A stretch of DNA of 64,000 nt from an uncultured Kordiimonas sp. (lineage in GTDB: Bacteria; Pseudomonadota; Alphaproteobacteria; Sphingomonadales; Kordiimonadaceae): contig CANMRM010000005.1 of assembly GCA_947500295.1 (NCBI GenBank), positions 248,001 to 312,000 of the forward strand. The letters run 5' to 3'. The position numbers were made by a program, and so were the translations under genes. Shown in pieces: positions 57,356 to 64,000 of the stretch. Under the pieces are notes generated by a model. It had not been told where the DNA came from and searched no databases. It saw nothing but the letters and a program-made list of their open reading frames with translations. The stretch's first letter is position 1, and every line of letters begins with the position of its first letter.

Positions 57356-57958
57356 TTAATCCCTGAGTGCGGCCGTAGCATCCAGAGCCTGATAAAAGGC
57401 TGCTTCAAGGGCCGCGCCCCTATCCATCGCCGCATAAAAAGCAGCGCGAGCACGCTCCATTTTTTCTGCATCTCCAGCTTTTGATGTGTCAAGCTTTTGG
57501 GAAATGATGCGCTCAAAGGCTGCTTTCGGGTCTTCACCATTATCCGCCGCGGACATGATTGACCAGGCGGCATGAGCCCTTTGAGCCAGTGCAATTGCCA
57601 GATGCGTGGCACCGGCTGTATTGGCACCGCGCTCCACGGCTCTGAAGAAAATCAGCTCGGCCTGAGACGCGATATGTTTCGCTTCCTCTTCGCTCCAGCC
57701 TTCGGCTGGCGCGTTGTCCGCTATGATTTTCCGAAGGGCCTGACGCACCCGAAGAATGGATTCGCGCAGTGCTTCCAGGTCTGTCTGCGAGCCGTCACCA
57801 TCAGAAGGTTGCGGCAACCGGGCGTCGGCCGCCGGTTCGCCAAACCAGGCCTTTTCATGAGGAAACCCGCTCAGGAGAGCGCCATCACCCGGCAAAAGCG
57901 CGCCACCATAACAAGATGGGTCAAGCCGATCGGTTTCGATATTTACTGTCTCTGGCAT
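57356..57958 (-). CDS. Unknown 200-residue protein in the exporter operon
   Basis: A 200-residue protein without signal peptide, membrane helix or cysteine pairs (one cysteine, near residue 17). The N-terminal 55 residues are polar and Pro/Gly rich; the rest is helical and alanine-rich (EALRESILRVRQALRKIIAD, HLAIALAQRAHAAWSIMSAA, AAFYAAMDRGAALEAAFYQAL). No family is recognised. It lies 12 bases after the repeat-protein gene and 42 before the HlyD gene, so it is part of the operon and may be a chaperone, an immunity protein or a regulator of export. The alanine-rich helices suggest a protein-binding bundle. Confidence 0.72.
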   Translation of the reverse strand: MPETVNIETDRLDPSCYGGALLPGDGALLSGFPHEKAWFGEPAADARLPQPSDGDGSQTDLEALRESILRVRQALRKIIADNAPAEGWSEEEAKHIASQAELIFFRAVERGANTAGATHLAIALAQRAHAAWSIMSAADNGEDPKAAFERIISQKLDTSKAGDAEKMERARAAFYAAMDRGAALEAAFYQALDATAALRD

Positions 57959-57970
57959 GATTTATCCCCC

Positions 57971-59314
57971 TCAGAAAATCGATTTGAATGCATGAGAAAT
58001 TGAGTGCCCCACACTGCTGGCGGCGTGGGATATCGAGTGCCCCACATTGCTGGCTTCATGGGAAATCGCGTGGCCGACGTTGCTGGCCTCGTGGGAAATA
58101 TCATGCCCCACAGTGCTGGCTTCGTGCGATATTGCATGACCGACATTACTCGCTTCATGGGAAATGGCGTGGCCAACGTTGCTGGCTTCGTGGGAAATCG
58201 CGCTACCTGCTGCATCAAAACCATGCTCGATTGAGTGGCCTGCGGATTCAAAACCATGTTCAATGGAATGCCCTGCAGACTCAAAGCCATGCGCGACGGA
58301 CTCGCCCGCATGCTCTAGCCCATGTGCCATTTCACCAACGTTGATTGTTGTGCTCAGGTTGAAACTGGCGCCAAACAATTCAATGTCCGCACTGCCACCG
58401 ATACCCAGCGTAAGTTCGCCGTCATTGTATGTGGCTTCACCGGATATACCGGCACCAAGAGCACCCGGCGAGTGGATGGAACCACCTGCCGTTACATTGT
58501 TGTCGTCGCTGCCTACCGTGCCGCTTGCGCCGACTTCAGCATATTCGCCTTCTTCGGCACTTACGTTTTCGGCAACGCCGTGGTCGTCCGCTTCAACGGA
58601 CGCGGTCGCCGACGCGCCCTCAGATACACCGGCGTGGACTTCACCACTGGCCGACGCGCCGCCACCAATATTACCGCTGACGCCTGCGCCTGCTTCTGCT
58701 GTCACGGAGGCACCCGCTTCCGCGTCAGCTTTCACGCCTTCATTGCTAACGGACGCACTGGCGTCGGCGTGGGCTTCTTCGGTCGTCTGAACCCCCACAG
58801 TGCCGGTTACGCCGCCGCCAAGGCTGCCGCTGTCGCTGACGCCCTGGCTCGCAGATACGGAAACACCTGCACTGCCTTCAACGTCTACACCGCCCGGCCC
58901 GATTGTTGCCGTGCCTGATGCATCGGCAGACGCAGTTTCGTTGGTTTCTGCGGTCACACCGTGGCCGAGGTTAGCGTTCGTGCTGTCACTTACAGAGGCG
59001 CTGGCTTCGCCTGTGGCACTGACGCCATCAGACGAGACGCTGACGCTGCTGTCCGTTCCAGCATCGGTTGTGACATGATTGCCTTGCGATTCGTCCGTAT
59101 CAGCATTGACATGACCCACCTGATCACCCGAAACGATATTCTCGGCCAGCGGATTGTCTTCCTCTTCTTCACCGTCATCGCCTTCACCGGCAGCAGCGTC
59201 ATCTTCGCTGGCTTTGGCTTCTGTATGTTGATCCGCGCCCACACCACCGGTGATGCCTTCGAGTGCATCATCATCCAGTTCCTGTGGGCCACCTTCCATA
59301 TCGTCCATGCTCAT
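57971..59314 (-). CDS. Large double-glycine-leader protein with histidine-rich 11-residue repeats, proposed cargo of the exporter
   Basis: A 447-residue acidic protein without cysteine. Residues 1-24 form a double-glycine leader: ELDDDALEGITGG (12-24) has the acidic/hydrophobic pattern and GG of C39 peptidase leaders, so cleavage after G24 is expected. Residues 30-60 are strongly acidic. Residues about 75-310 are rich in Ser, Ala, Gly, Thr and Val with alternating polarity (SVSVSSDGVSATGEASASV), suggesting an extended beta-rich repeat domain. Residues 331-440 are ten 11-residue units (HEASNVGHAIS type), then HAFKSIF. The ATG at 59314 follows GGGAGAT. It is first in the operon, just where a precursor gene is expected. 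It is far longer than known bacteriocin precursors. No homologue is recognised. Confidence 0.8.
   Translation of the reverse strand: MSMDDMEGGPQELDDDALEGITGGVGADQHTEAKASEDDAAAGEGDDGEEEEDNPLAENIVSGDQVGHVNADTDESQGNHVTTDAGTDSSVSVSSDGVSATGEASASVSDSTNANLGHGVTAETNETASADASGTATIGPGGVDVEGSAGVSVSASQGVSDSGSLGGGVTGTVGVQTTEEAHADASASVSNEGVKADAEAGASVTAEAGAGVSGNIGGGASASGEVHAGVSEGASATASVEADDHGVAENVSAEEGEYAEVGASGTVGSDDNNVTAGGSIHSPGALGAGISGEATYNDGELTLGIGGSADIELFGASFNLSTTINVGEMAHGLEHAGESVAHGFESAGHSIEHGFESAGHSIEHGFDAAGSAISHEASNVGHAISHEASNVGHAISHEASTVGHDISHEASNVGHAISHEASNVGHSISHAASSVGHSISHAFKSIF
57995..58324 (-). repeat. Ten 33-bp coding repeats (11-residue histidine-rich units)
   Basis: Codons for residues 331-440 of the cargo protein form ten in-register 33-bp units. 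Two early copies (HGFESAGHSIE) are identical in protein, and five later units share HEAS(N/T)VGH. The DNA copies differ at third positions, so the repeat is maintained at protein level and is not a fresh slippage expansion. Confidence 0.9.
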
Positions 59315-59334
59315 GTTTTATCTCCCTAATGAGT

Positions 59335-59368
59335 GGCGCGCACGCGCCGACTCAATCCACCAATTGAG
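59335..59368 (-). promoter_or_regulatory. Two hairpins in the leader of the cargo gene
   Basis: GGCGCG-CA-CGCGCC (59335-59348) and CTCAAT-CCACCA-ATTGAG (59351-59368) are perfect 6-bp stems located 21 to 54 bases upstream of the start codon, next to the ribosome site. They may affect translation or transcript stability. Confidence 0.5.
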
Positions 59369-59407
59369 GATTATGGAGCCACAGCAAAATGTCGAGCACA
59401 AGGCAGG

Positions 59408-59448
59408 AATTGTCTAAATTTGTCTCTGAAAATGTCGCAATTTGTATC
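59408..59448. promoter_or_regulatory. Direct repeats upstream of the cargo gene
   Basis: AATTTGTCTC at 59417-59426 and AATTTGTATC at 59439-59448 are 22 bases apart, with a shorter third copy AATTGTCTA at 59408-59416. Distance to the start codon is about 94-134 bases. They look like a tandem activator site. Confidence 0.5.
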
Positions 59449-59457
59449 AGGCAGGAT

Positions 59458-59486
59458 ACCGACACACACCGAAAATGTGTGCCGGT
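59458..59486 (-). terminator. Hairpin after amidohydrolase gene 2
   Basis: ACCGACACAC (59458-59467) pairs with GTGTGCCGGT (59477-59486) with one mismatch. It is 27 bases past the stop of the amidohydrolase gene. No T-run, so moderate confidence as a terminator. Confidence 0.5.
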
Positions 59487-59513
59487 AGTGGATCAGTGCA
59501 TCTTCACGAAAAC

Positions 59514-62500
59514 TCAGTTTTCCTGAAAATACATCGCTGGTGTCGAGGCCGGGTTCGGGAAGACGCGAGACGCGTCCTCGCCCTTGTAGAGCACACCGTT
59601 TTGTATCACCCAGGTGATCGCCCTTGCGTTCCGGATATCATCAAGCGGGTTTTCTGAAAGCACCAGCAGATCGGCATATTTTCCCACTTCCAGTGAACCA
59701 ATTTCGTCACCAAAACCATGGTATCTGGCACCATTAATGGTCGAAATTTCAATGATCTGCTCCGGGGTAAACCCGCCTTGCTGGAAGAGCTCCATCTCCC
59801 AGTGGGCATCGAGGCCGCTCATCTGACCATGCGCTCCAAGCTGCAGGGAAATGCCTGCTTCATACAGTGGCTTCAGCGCAGCTGCCATCCTGGGTGCATA
59901 GTGCTCATCATCCCAGTAGAAAGTGGGGCGACGAACCCGCAAAAGCTCATCCCGCGTCTGGAACTTCAACAGTTTTGGATTTTCCCAGACCCGCTCATTG
60001 TGGTGGAAATACTGCTCGCCGGCAGGACCATTGTAGACAACGATCAGCGTCGGCGTGATGCCCACATCTGTTGCTGCCATAAACCGCACAACATCGCTGT
60101 AGAGTGGTGTCATGCCCATAGAGTGCTCGAGCCCGGTGATACCATCGACAACCTGCGTCAGGTTCATCTGCAGGTTGGCAGCGGTTTCGGCGACATCATG
60201 GAGGCCAAGCTCACGAGAGGCTGCGACCGTCGCGTGGCGTGCGCGCCGAGAGAACTGTGTATAGTCTTTCACCGCTTCTGCACCAAAAGCCTGATTATAG
60301 CTCAGGGCCTGCCGGGCTTCTTCCAGGCTATCGATCGGTCGCATCAGCCCCTTGCGGTATTTGGCACCAAAAATCGGCGTGCCGACCGTGAACAACCGCG
60401 GCCCATAGGTCAGGCCGGCCTCAAGCCGGTCTCTGATCCAGGCGTCCTTTTCCGCGGTACCGTACACTTCATAAAGCGTGGTAACGCCGTGCGCAAGTGG
60501 CGACAAGAGCCCCGATACAGACTCTTCAATGGTGTGAAGATAGGACTGCACATTGCCGCCATAGTGACCATGTGCGTCGATTATGCCGGGCATGATCGTC
60601 TGGCCGCTTGCATCAAACACCTGTGCACCGCGCGGAATATTGATGTTCTGGCCAATGGCACTGATACGATTGTTTTCGATCAGAATGCTGGCGTTTTCAA
60701 GCACGCGCCGACCTTCATCCATTGTGATGATCCGGGCGTTGGTGATGGCGATAGTACTGTCCGGTACCGCAACATCGTATGAAACCGCGATGTTTGTGAC
60801 AGAGGCGTCACCGCCCTCTTCAGCCAGCACGTCCTCAAGTGATTTCCTGTAAAAATCCGTGCCTCGGGTCCAATAAAGGCTTGCACTGTCATCGGACCAC
60901 CCGAGATACACACCTTCCGCCGTATCAATACGCTTGGTGAAGCCCGTCTTGTTTTCACCGCTGACCTTGATGGTTTTTCCAACAAATTCAAACGGAGTGA
61001 CAAAAGCCCGCTGGTATTCGCGGAAGGCAACCCACTTCATATCGGGAGAGATAACGGCACGCGTGGACCATGGGAAATGATAGAGCTCCTGCTCGCCTTC
61101 CCCGTCAATGCCTATGCTTTTCAGTTTCAGGCCATCATCGGTAAACTCTGAGAAATAGATTTTTCGGCTATCAGCGGAAAACATCAGCGGAGAAGCACGC
61201 CGGATTTCAGGCGTGTTGCCGTTGGACCATTGCGCCCCCACGTCAGTCACCTTCCATGTGGTACCGTTTTCGTCGCGTACCATGAGATCGAAACTGGTCT
61301 GGTTTTCAATCCTGCCGCCATTTTTCAGGCTGCCGGGGCCTCGCAAAAATGCAAGCTTTGAGCCGTCATGCGACAGGGCAAGCGCTCCATACTGGGTTGG
61401 CAGGTCCGTCAATGTCTCGGCGGCACCCCCCGCGAGCGGACGACGTTTGATTGCACCAAAGCCTATGTCGCTCCAGGTCGCATAATAAAGCATGCCCGAA
61501 GGCGCGTGATAGAGCGGGTTGGTTTCCAGTTCGGCACTGTTGGTGATGTTACGCGAAGTCCCGCTCGAATGGAGATACAGGTCCCCCAGAGCTTCCGACA
61601 GAATACCTCCGGCGGCAGGTGCCGCAAATCGCTGTATACGGGTTTGCTGGCGACCTGACTTAATGGGGTTGGTCGTGCGAACGGTGGCATTAACCTCCCG
61701 GGACACTGCGGCTCTGAACGGAATATCGCTGACGCGTCCTGTGTCCATGTTCACCCGTTTGAGCCCACCCTTGTCGCTCAACACAATATCTGTGTTGTTG
61801 GCCCAGCTCATGCCGGCACTTGAGCCATATTGGCTGAGGTTCTCCATCTGGTCCCGGTCTAGACCTTCAAGCACCAACCTGTCCTGATTGGTCTCAAGGT
61901 CGCGGACATAAAGAGCACGCACCAGATCTTCCCGGCCCATGTAGGCCAGACGCTTGCCATCAGGTGACAGTTGCGGATTGAATGCCCCTCCGGCCCGCTG
62001 GATCAAAATCTCGGTTTTGCCGGTTTTTTTGTTGAAACGATAGATGCGGGCGCCGTCACCGGGCAGGCGGCCATTGATGTGCTCGTAGTAGAAATACCCC
62101 CGCTCCGCATCGTCAACAAAATGGTTGGCAAATCGAAATACGGCACTCTCGACAAGTTCCTGTTTCTTGCCAAAACGATTATATATTTCGCCGTGCAGGG
62201 TGAGCTCTTTCGGGAAACGAACCGCCAATATATGCCGACCGTCCGCCGACCAGTTGCCCCGCAGAACCGGATCCTCTGATTTGGTCAGGTTTTCAAGCTC
62301 TCCGCTTTCGCGGTTCATAATCCAGATATTGTCGACACCGTTGCGATCTGAGGTGAACGCGATTTCGCCGCCATCCGGGCTGTAGCGTGGCATCTGGTTC
62401 CAGGAGCGTCCCTCGGTCAGCCGGCGGGCGTTGCCCCCCTCAATCGGCATTTCATAAATATGGCCAAGCAGGTCAAAGATGACGGTCTGCCCATCGGGTG

Positions 62501-62684
62501 ACACATCGACACTCATCCAGGTGCCTTCCTGAGTATCAAAATCCACCTGAAGGGTTGGTGTACCCTCCGGGTTGGCCGTGTCGATTGACCACTCTTCCTT
62601 TTTGTTGTCTGCGTTCTCCTGTGCACTGACACTGCCAGCTGCAATAAACACAAGTGCCGTAAGCACTGCCCAAACCTGTGCCAT
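59514..62684 (-). CDS. Giant secreted beta-propeller/amidohydrolase protein 2
   Basis: A 1056-residue relative of the protein at 47530-50931. ATG 62684 follows GGGGAGGGTTATC. The signal peptide (VWAVLTALVFIAAGSVSA) is followed by PD40 propeller repeats (YSPDGGEIAFTSDRNGVDNIWIM, LSPDGKRLAYMGREDL, ISPDMKWVAFREYQ) and an amidohydrolase domain with HGH in GIIDAHGHYGG, GLEHSMGMTPLYSDVVRF and LGAHGQMSGLDAHWE. The two proteins share layout and active-site wording but differ clearly in sequence, so they are old paralogues. The enzyme likely cleaves an amide or cyclic amide outside the cytoplasm. It is 199 bases upstream of the cargo gene. Confidence 0.82.
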   Translation of the reverse strand: MAQVWAVLTALVFIAAGSVSAQENADNKKEEWSIDTANPEGTPTLQVDFDTQEGTWMSVDVSPDGQTVIFDLLGHIYEMPIEGGNARRLTEGRSWNQMPRYSPDGGEIAFTSDRNGVDNIWIMNRESGELENLTKSEDPVLRGNWSADGRHILAVRFPKELTLHGEIYNRFGKKQELVESAVFRFANHFVDDAERGYFYYEHINGRLPGDGARIYRFNKKTGKTEILIQRAGGAFNPQLSPDGKRLAYMGREDLVRALYVRDLETNQDRLVLEGLDRDQMENLSQYGSSAGMSWANNTDIVLSDKGGLKRVNMDTGRVSDIPFRAAVSREVNATVRTTNPIKSGRQQTRIQRFAAPAAGGILSEALGDLYLHSSGTSRNITNSAELETNPLYHAPSGMLYYATWSDIGFGAIKRRPLAGGAAETLTDLPTQYGALALSHDGSKLAFLRGPGSLKNGGRIENQTSFDLMVRDENGTTWKVTDVGAQWSNGNTPEIRRASPLMFSADSRKIYFSEFTDDGLKLKSIGIDGEGEQELYHFPWSTRAVISPDMKWVAFREYQRAFVTPFEFVGKTIKVSGENKTGFTKRIDTAEGVYLGWSDDSASLYWTRGTDFYRKSLEDVLAEEGGDASVTNIAVSYDVAVPDSTIAITNARIITMDEGRRVLENASILIENNRISAIGQNINIPRGAQVFDASGQTIMPGIIDAHGHYGGNVQSYLHTIEESVSGLLSPLAHGVTTLYEVYGTAEKDAWIRDRLEAGLTYGPRLFTVGTPIFGAKYRKGLMRPIDSLEEARQALSYNQAFGAEAVKDYTQFSRRARHATVAASRELGLHDVAETAANLQMNLTQVVDGITGLEHSMGMTPLYSDVVRFMAATDVGITPTLIVVYNGPAGEQYFHHNERVWENPKLLKFQTRDELLRVRRPTFYWDDEHYAPRMAAALKPLYEAGISLQLGAHGQMSGLDAHWEMELFQQGGFTPEQIIEISTINGARYHGFGDEIGSLEVGKYADLLVLSENPLDDIRNARAITWVIQNGVLYKGEDASRVFPNPASTPAMYFQEN

Positions 62685-62791
62685 GATAACCCTCCCCATT
62701 TATAGACCGGGATCAGGATACCGCCTTCAATGACCAGACTGGAGTCTATTTTTAGATTAGTGAGACAAACCCGTGTATTACCGAGAGAAAA

Positions 62792-64000
62792 TCACGGATT
62801 TCCGGCAAGATATTGATGGACGTTCGAGACAACGACTGACCCCTCACCAACAGCTGACGCAACCCGTTTGACTGACCCTGACCTGACATCTCCAACCGCA
62901 AAAACACCAGCGCAGGATGTTGCAAACGGGCCATTGGCGGGGCACTGGGACGTTCCGGTAATCACAAAACCTTTTTCATCCAGGGCGACAAAGTCCTTGA
63001 GCCACCTGGTATTCGGCACCGCGCCGGCCATTACAAACATCGCACTGCAATCAATGTCGAAAGTTGATGCGTCGGCGGAGTTGTGTGCCGTCAACCGTTC
63101 CAACTGGGCTTCGCCGTGCAGCGCTTTAACCTGTGTCGTGGTGTGAATGGTTACACCTGGGTCCTGTTCAAGGCGGTTCAGAAGATAGTGCGACATGCTG
63201 GCCGCCATTGAGTTACCGCGAACCATGATATGCACGTGCTTGGCGTATCGGGAAAGGAACATGGCCGCCTGACCAGCCGAGTTGCCGCCACCGATGACCA
63301 CCACTTCAGTGTTTCGGCAGAAACGTGCCTCGAGTTCGGTTGCCGCATAATAGACGCCTGCGCCTTCAAACTCCTCCAGCCGTTCAAGAGGCAAGCGCCG
63401 ATATTGCACGCCGGTTGCCACCACAAGGCTGCGCGTATTGACAACACTGCCATCGTTGCAGGTGACTTCCAGATAGTCTTTGGTTTGCCTGAGACCTACG
63501 GCACGCAAAGGCATCGTGAACCTGGCCCCGAACTTGATCGCCTGGACTTCGCCGCGCCAGATCAGGTCGCCGCCTGAAATACCGGTCGGAAACCCCATAT
63601 AGTTTTCAATACGCGACGATGTACCCGCCTGCCCACCAATGGCCGTGTCTTCAATCACAACCGTCGAAAGCCCCTCTGAAGCGCCGTAAACTGCGGCAGC
63701 AACTCCTCCGGGCCCCGCACCGACAACAGCAAGGTCGGCGACGCAGGCTTCTTCAACACTGAGGCTGATACCGAGTGTTTTCGCCAAGCTGGCAGGCGAT
63801 GGGTCTTTCAGGACCTGCTTGTCCCCAAACACGACACTGAATGTCGAGACATCAATTCCGCATTGACGGCCGAGTTCCTGCGCACGCTCCCCCTCGGGGT
63901 CCAATAGGCGGTAGGGAATTTTGTTGCGGTTCGCGAATTCAAGCAGGCGCAACGCCTTCGGGTCCTGCTCGCTCGCGATAACGTTCAGACCGCCAAGATT
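62792..64000 (-). CDS. Thioredoxin-reductase-like FAD oxidoreductase (5' end outside window)
   Basis: The frame is open to the window edge (first visible residues NLGGLNVIASEQDPKA), so the N terminus is missing; about 402 residues are seen. The FAD-binding motif VVGAGPGGVAAAVYGASEG and the NAD(P)H motif VVIGGGNSAGQAAMFL are present, with the C-terminal GVFAVGDVRSGSVKRVASAVGEGS. The redox CxxC of classical thioredoxin reductase is replaced by a GGQAGTSSRIENYMGFP stretch, the mark of a family usually fused N-terminally to a cyclic-nucleotide-binding or response-regulator domain. That domain would lie outside this window. It is upstream of the amidohydrolase gene on the same strand (107 bases). 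Confidence 0.85.
   Translation of the reverse strand, partial: NLGGLNVIASEQDPKALRLLEFANRNKIPYRLLDPEGERAQELGRQCGIDVSTFSVVFGDKQVLKDPSPASLAKTLGISLSVEEACVADLAVVGAGPGGVAAAVYGASEGLSTVVIEDTAIGGQAGTSSRIENYMGFPTGISGGDLIWRGEVQAIKFGARFTMPLRAVGLRQTKDYLEVTCNDGSVVNTRSLVVATGVQYRRLPLERLEEFEGAGVYYAATELEARFCRNTEVVVIGGGNSAGQAAMFLSRYAKHVHIMVRGNSMAASMSHYLLNRLEQDPGVTIHTTTQVKALHGEAQLERLTAHNSADASTFDIDCSAMFVMAGAVPNTRWLKDFVALDEKGFVITGTSQCPANGPFATSCAGVFAVGDVRSGSVKRVASAVGEGSVVVSNVHQYLAGNP

Noticed and set aside
57995-58324. Regular 33-bp repeats as a possible CRISPR array
   Set aside because: No unique spacers; the units are in-frame codons of one protein and vary at third positions.
59243-59314. NHLP or Nif11-type leader on the cargo protein
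   Set aside because: The leader before GG is only 24 residues and shows no nitrile hydratase or Nif11-like domain; it is a plain double-glycine leader.
58164-59329. Several plus-strand frames over the repeat-protein gene
   Set aside because: They arise from the low-complexity, biased composition of the true minus-strand gene, which has a ribosome site, leader and operon position.

Overview
The window looks like a stretch of an alphaproteobacterial chromosome, probably marine. The evidence is the conserved block ubiE-ubiB-coaBC-dut facing mutM-enoyl-CoA hydratase-rpsT, followed by dnaA-dnaN-recF-gyrB; a membrane-anchored CycM-type cytochrome c divergent from pheA; an adrenodoxin-type ferredoxin; and a ScfR/RamB-like regulator divergent from aceB-aceA. 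Kordiimonadales or a related order is a guess from overall gene content. No tRNA, rRNA, CRISPR array, insertion sequence or phage gene was seen. No DnaA-box cluster is visible next to dnaA.

Layout. 1-8 kb: the end of an RND pump, an alkyltransferase-like protein, a soluble multi-PAS receptor, an L-serine dehydratase overlapping an FkbM-type methyltransferase, and small membrane or secreted proteins. 7.4-12 kb: the glyoxylate shunt with its divergent regulator and a striking repeat-rich intergenic operator region. 12-17 kb: ferredoxin, M17 aminopeptidase, a MarR regulator with an NlpC/P60 hydrolase, CycM and prephenate dehydratase. 17-24 kb, minus strand: a run from ubiE through coaBC and dut to a zinc ribbon, a cytochrome c'-like protein, a MoeB/ThiF E1 enzyme and a DsrE protein. 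24.5-34 kb, plus strand: DNA repair and replication genes. 34-47 kb: an accessory and regulatory zone with a glycosyltransferase, MAPEG and VOC proteins, an AraC regulator with a YHS protein, a winged-helix/hydrolase fusion, secreted proteins, a LytS/LytTR pair, LysR-pirin and a KefC-type antiporter. 47.5-64 kb, all minus strand: an export island.

The export island is the most unusual part. A five-gene operon (59.3 to 51.1 kb) encodes a 447-residue cysteine-free acidic protein with a double-glycine leader and a C-terminal array of ten histidine-rich 11-residue repeats; an unknown 200-residue protein; a HlyD-type adaptor; a C39-peptidase ABC exporter; and a second, peptidase-less ABC exporter. 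The exporter set matches the NHLM type known from RiPP natural-product clusters, but no RiPP-modifying enzyme or short precursor is present, and the apparent cargo is a large repeat protein. Two related giant secreted proteins (beta-propeller plus amidohydrolase) flank the operon. Direct repeats and hairpins upstream of the cargo gene suggest its own control. I propose this as a candidate undescribed secretion system for a surface or released repeat protein; the function is inference.
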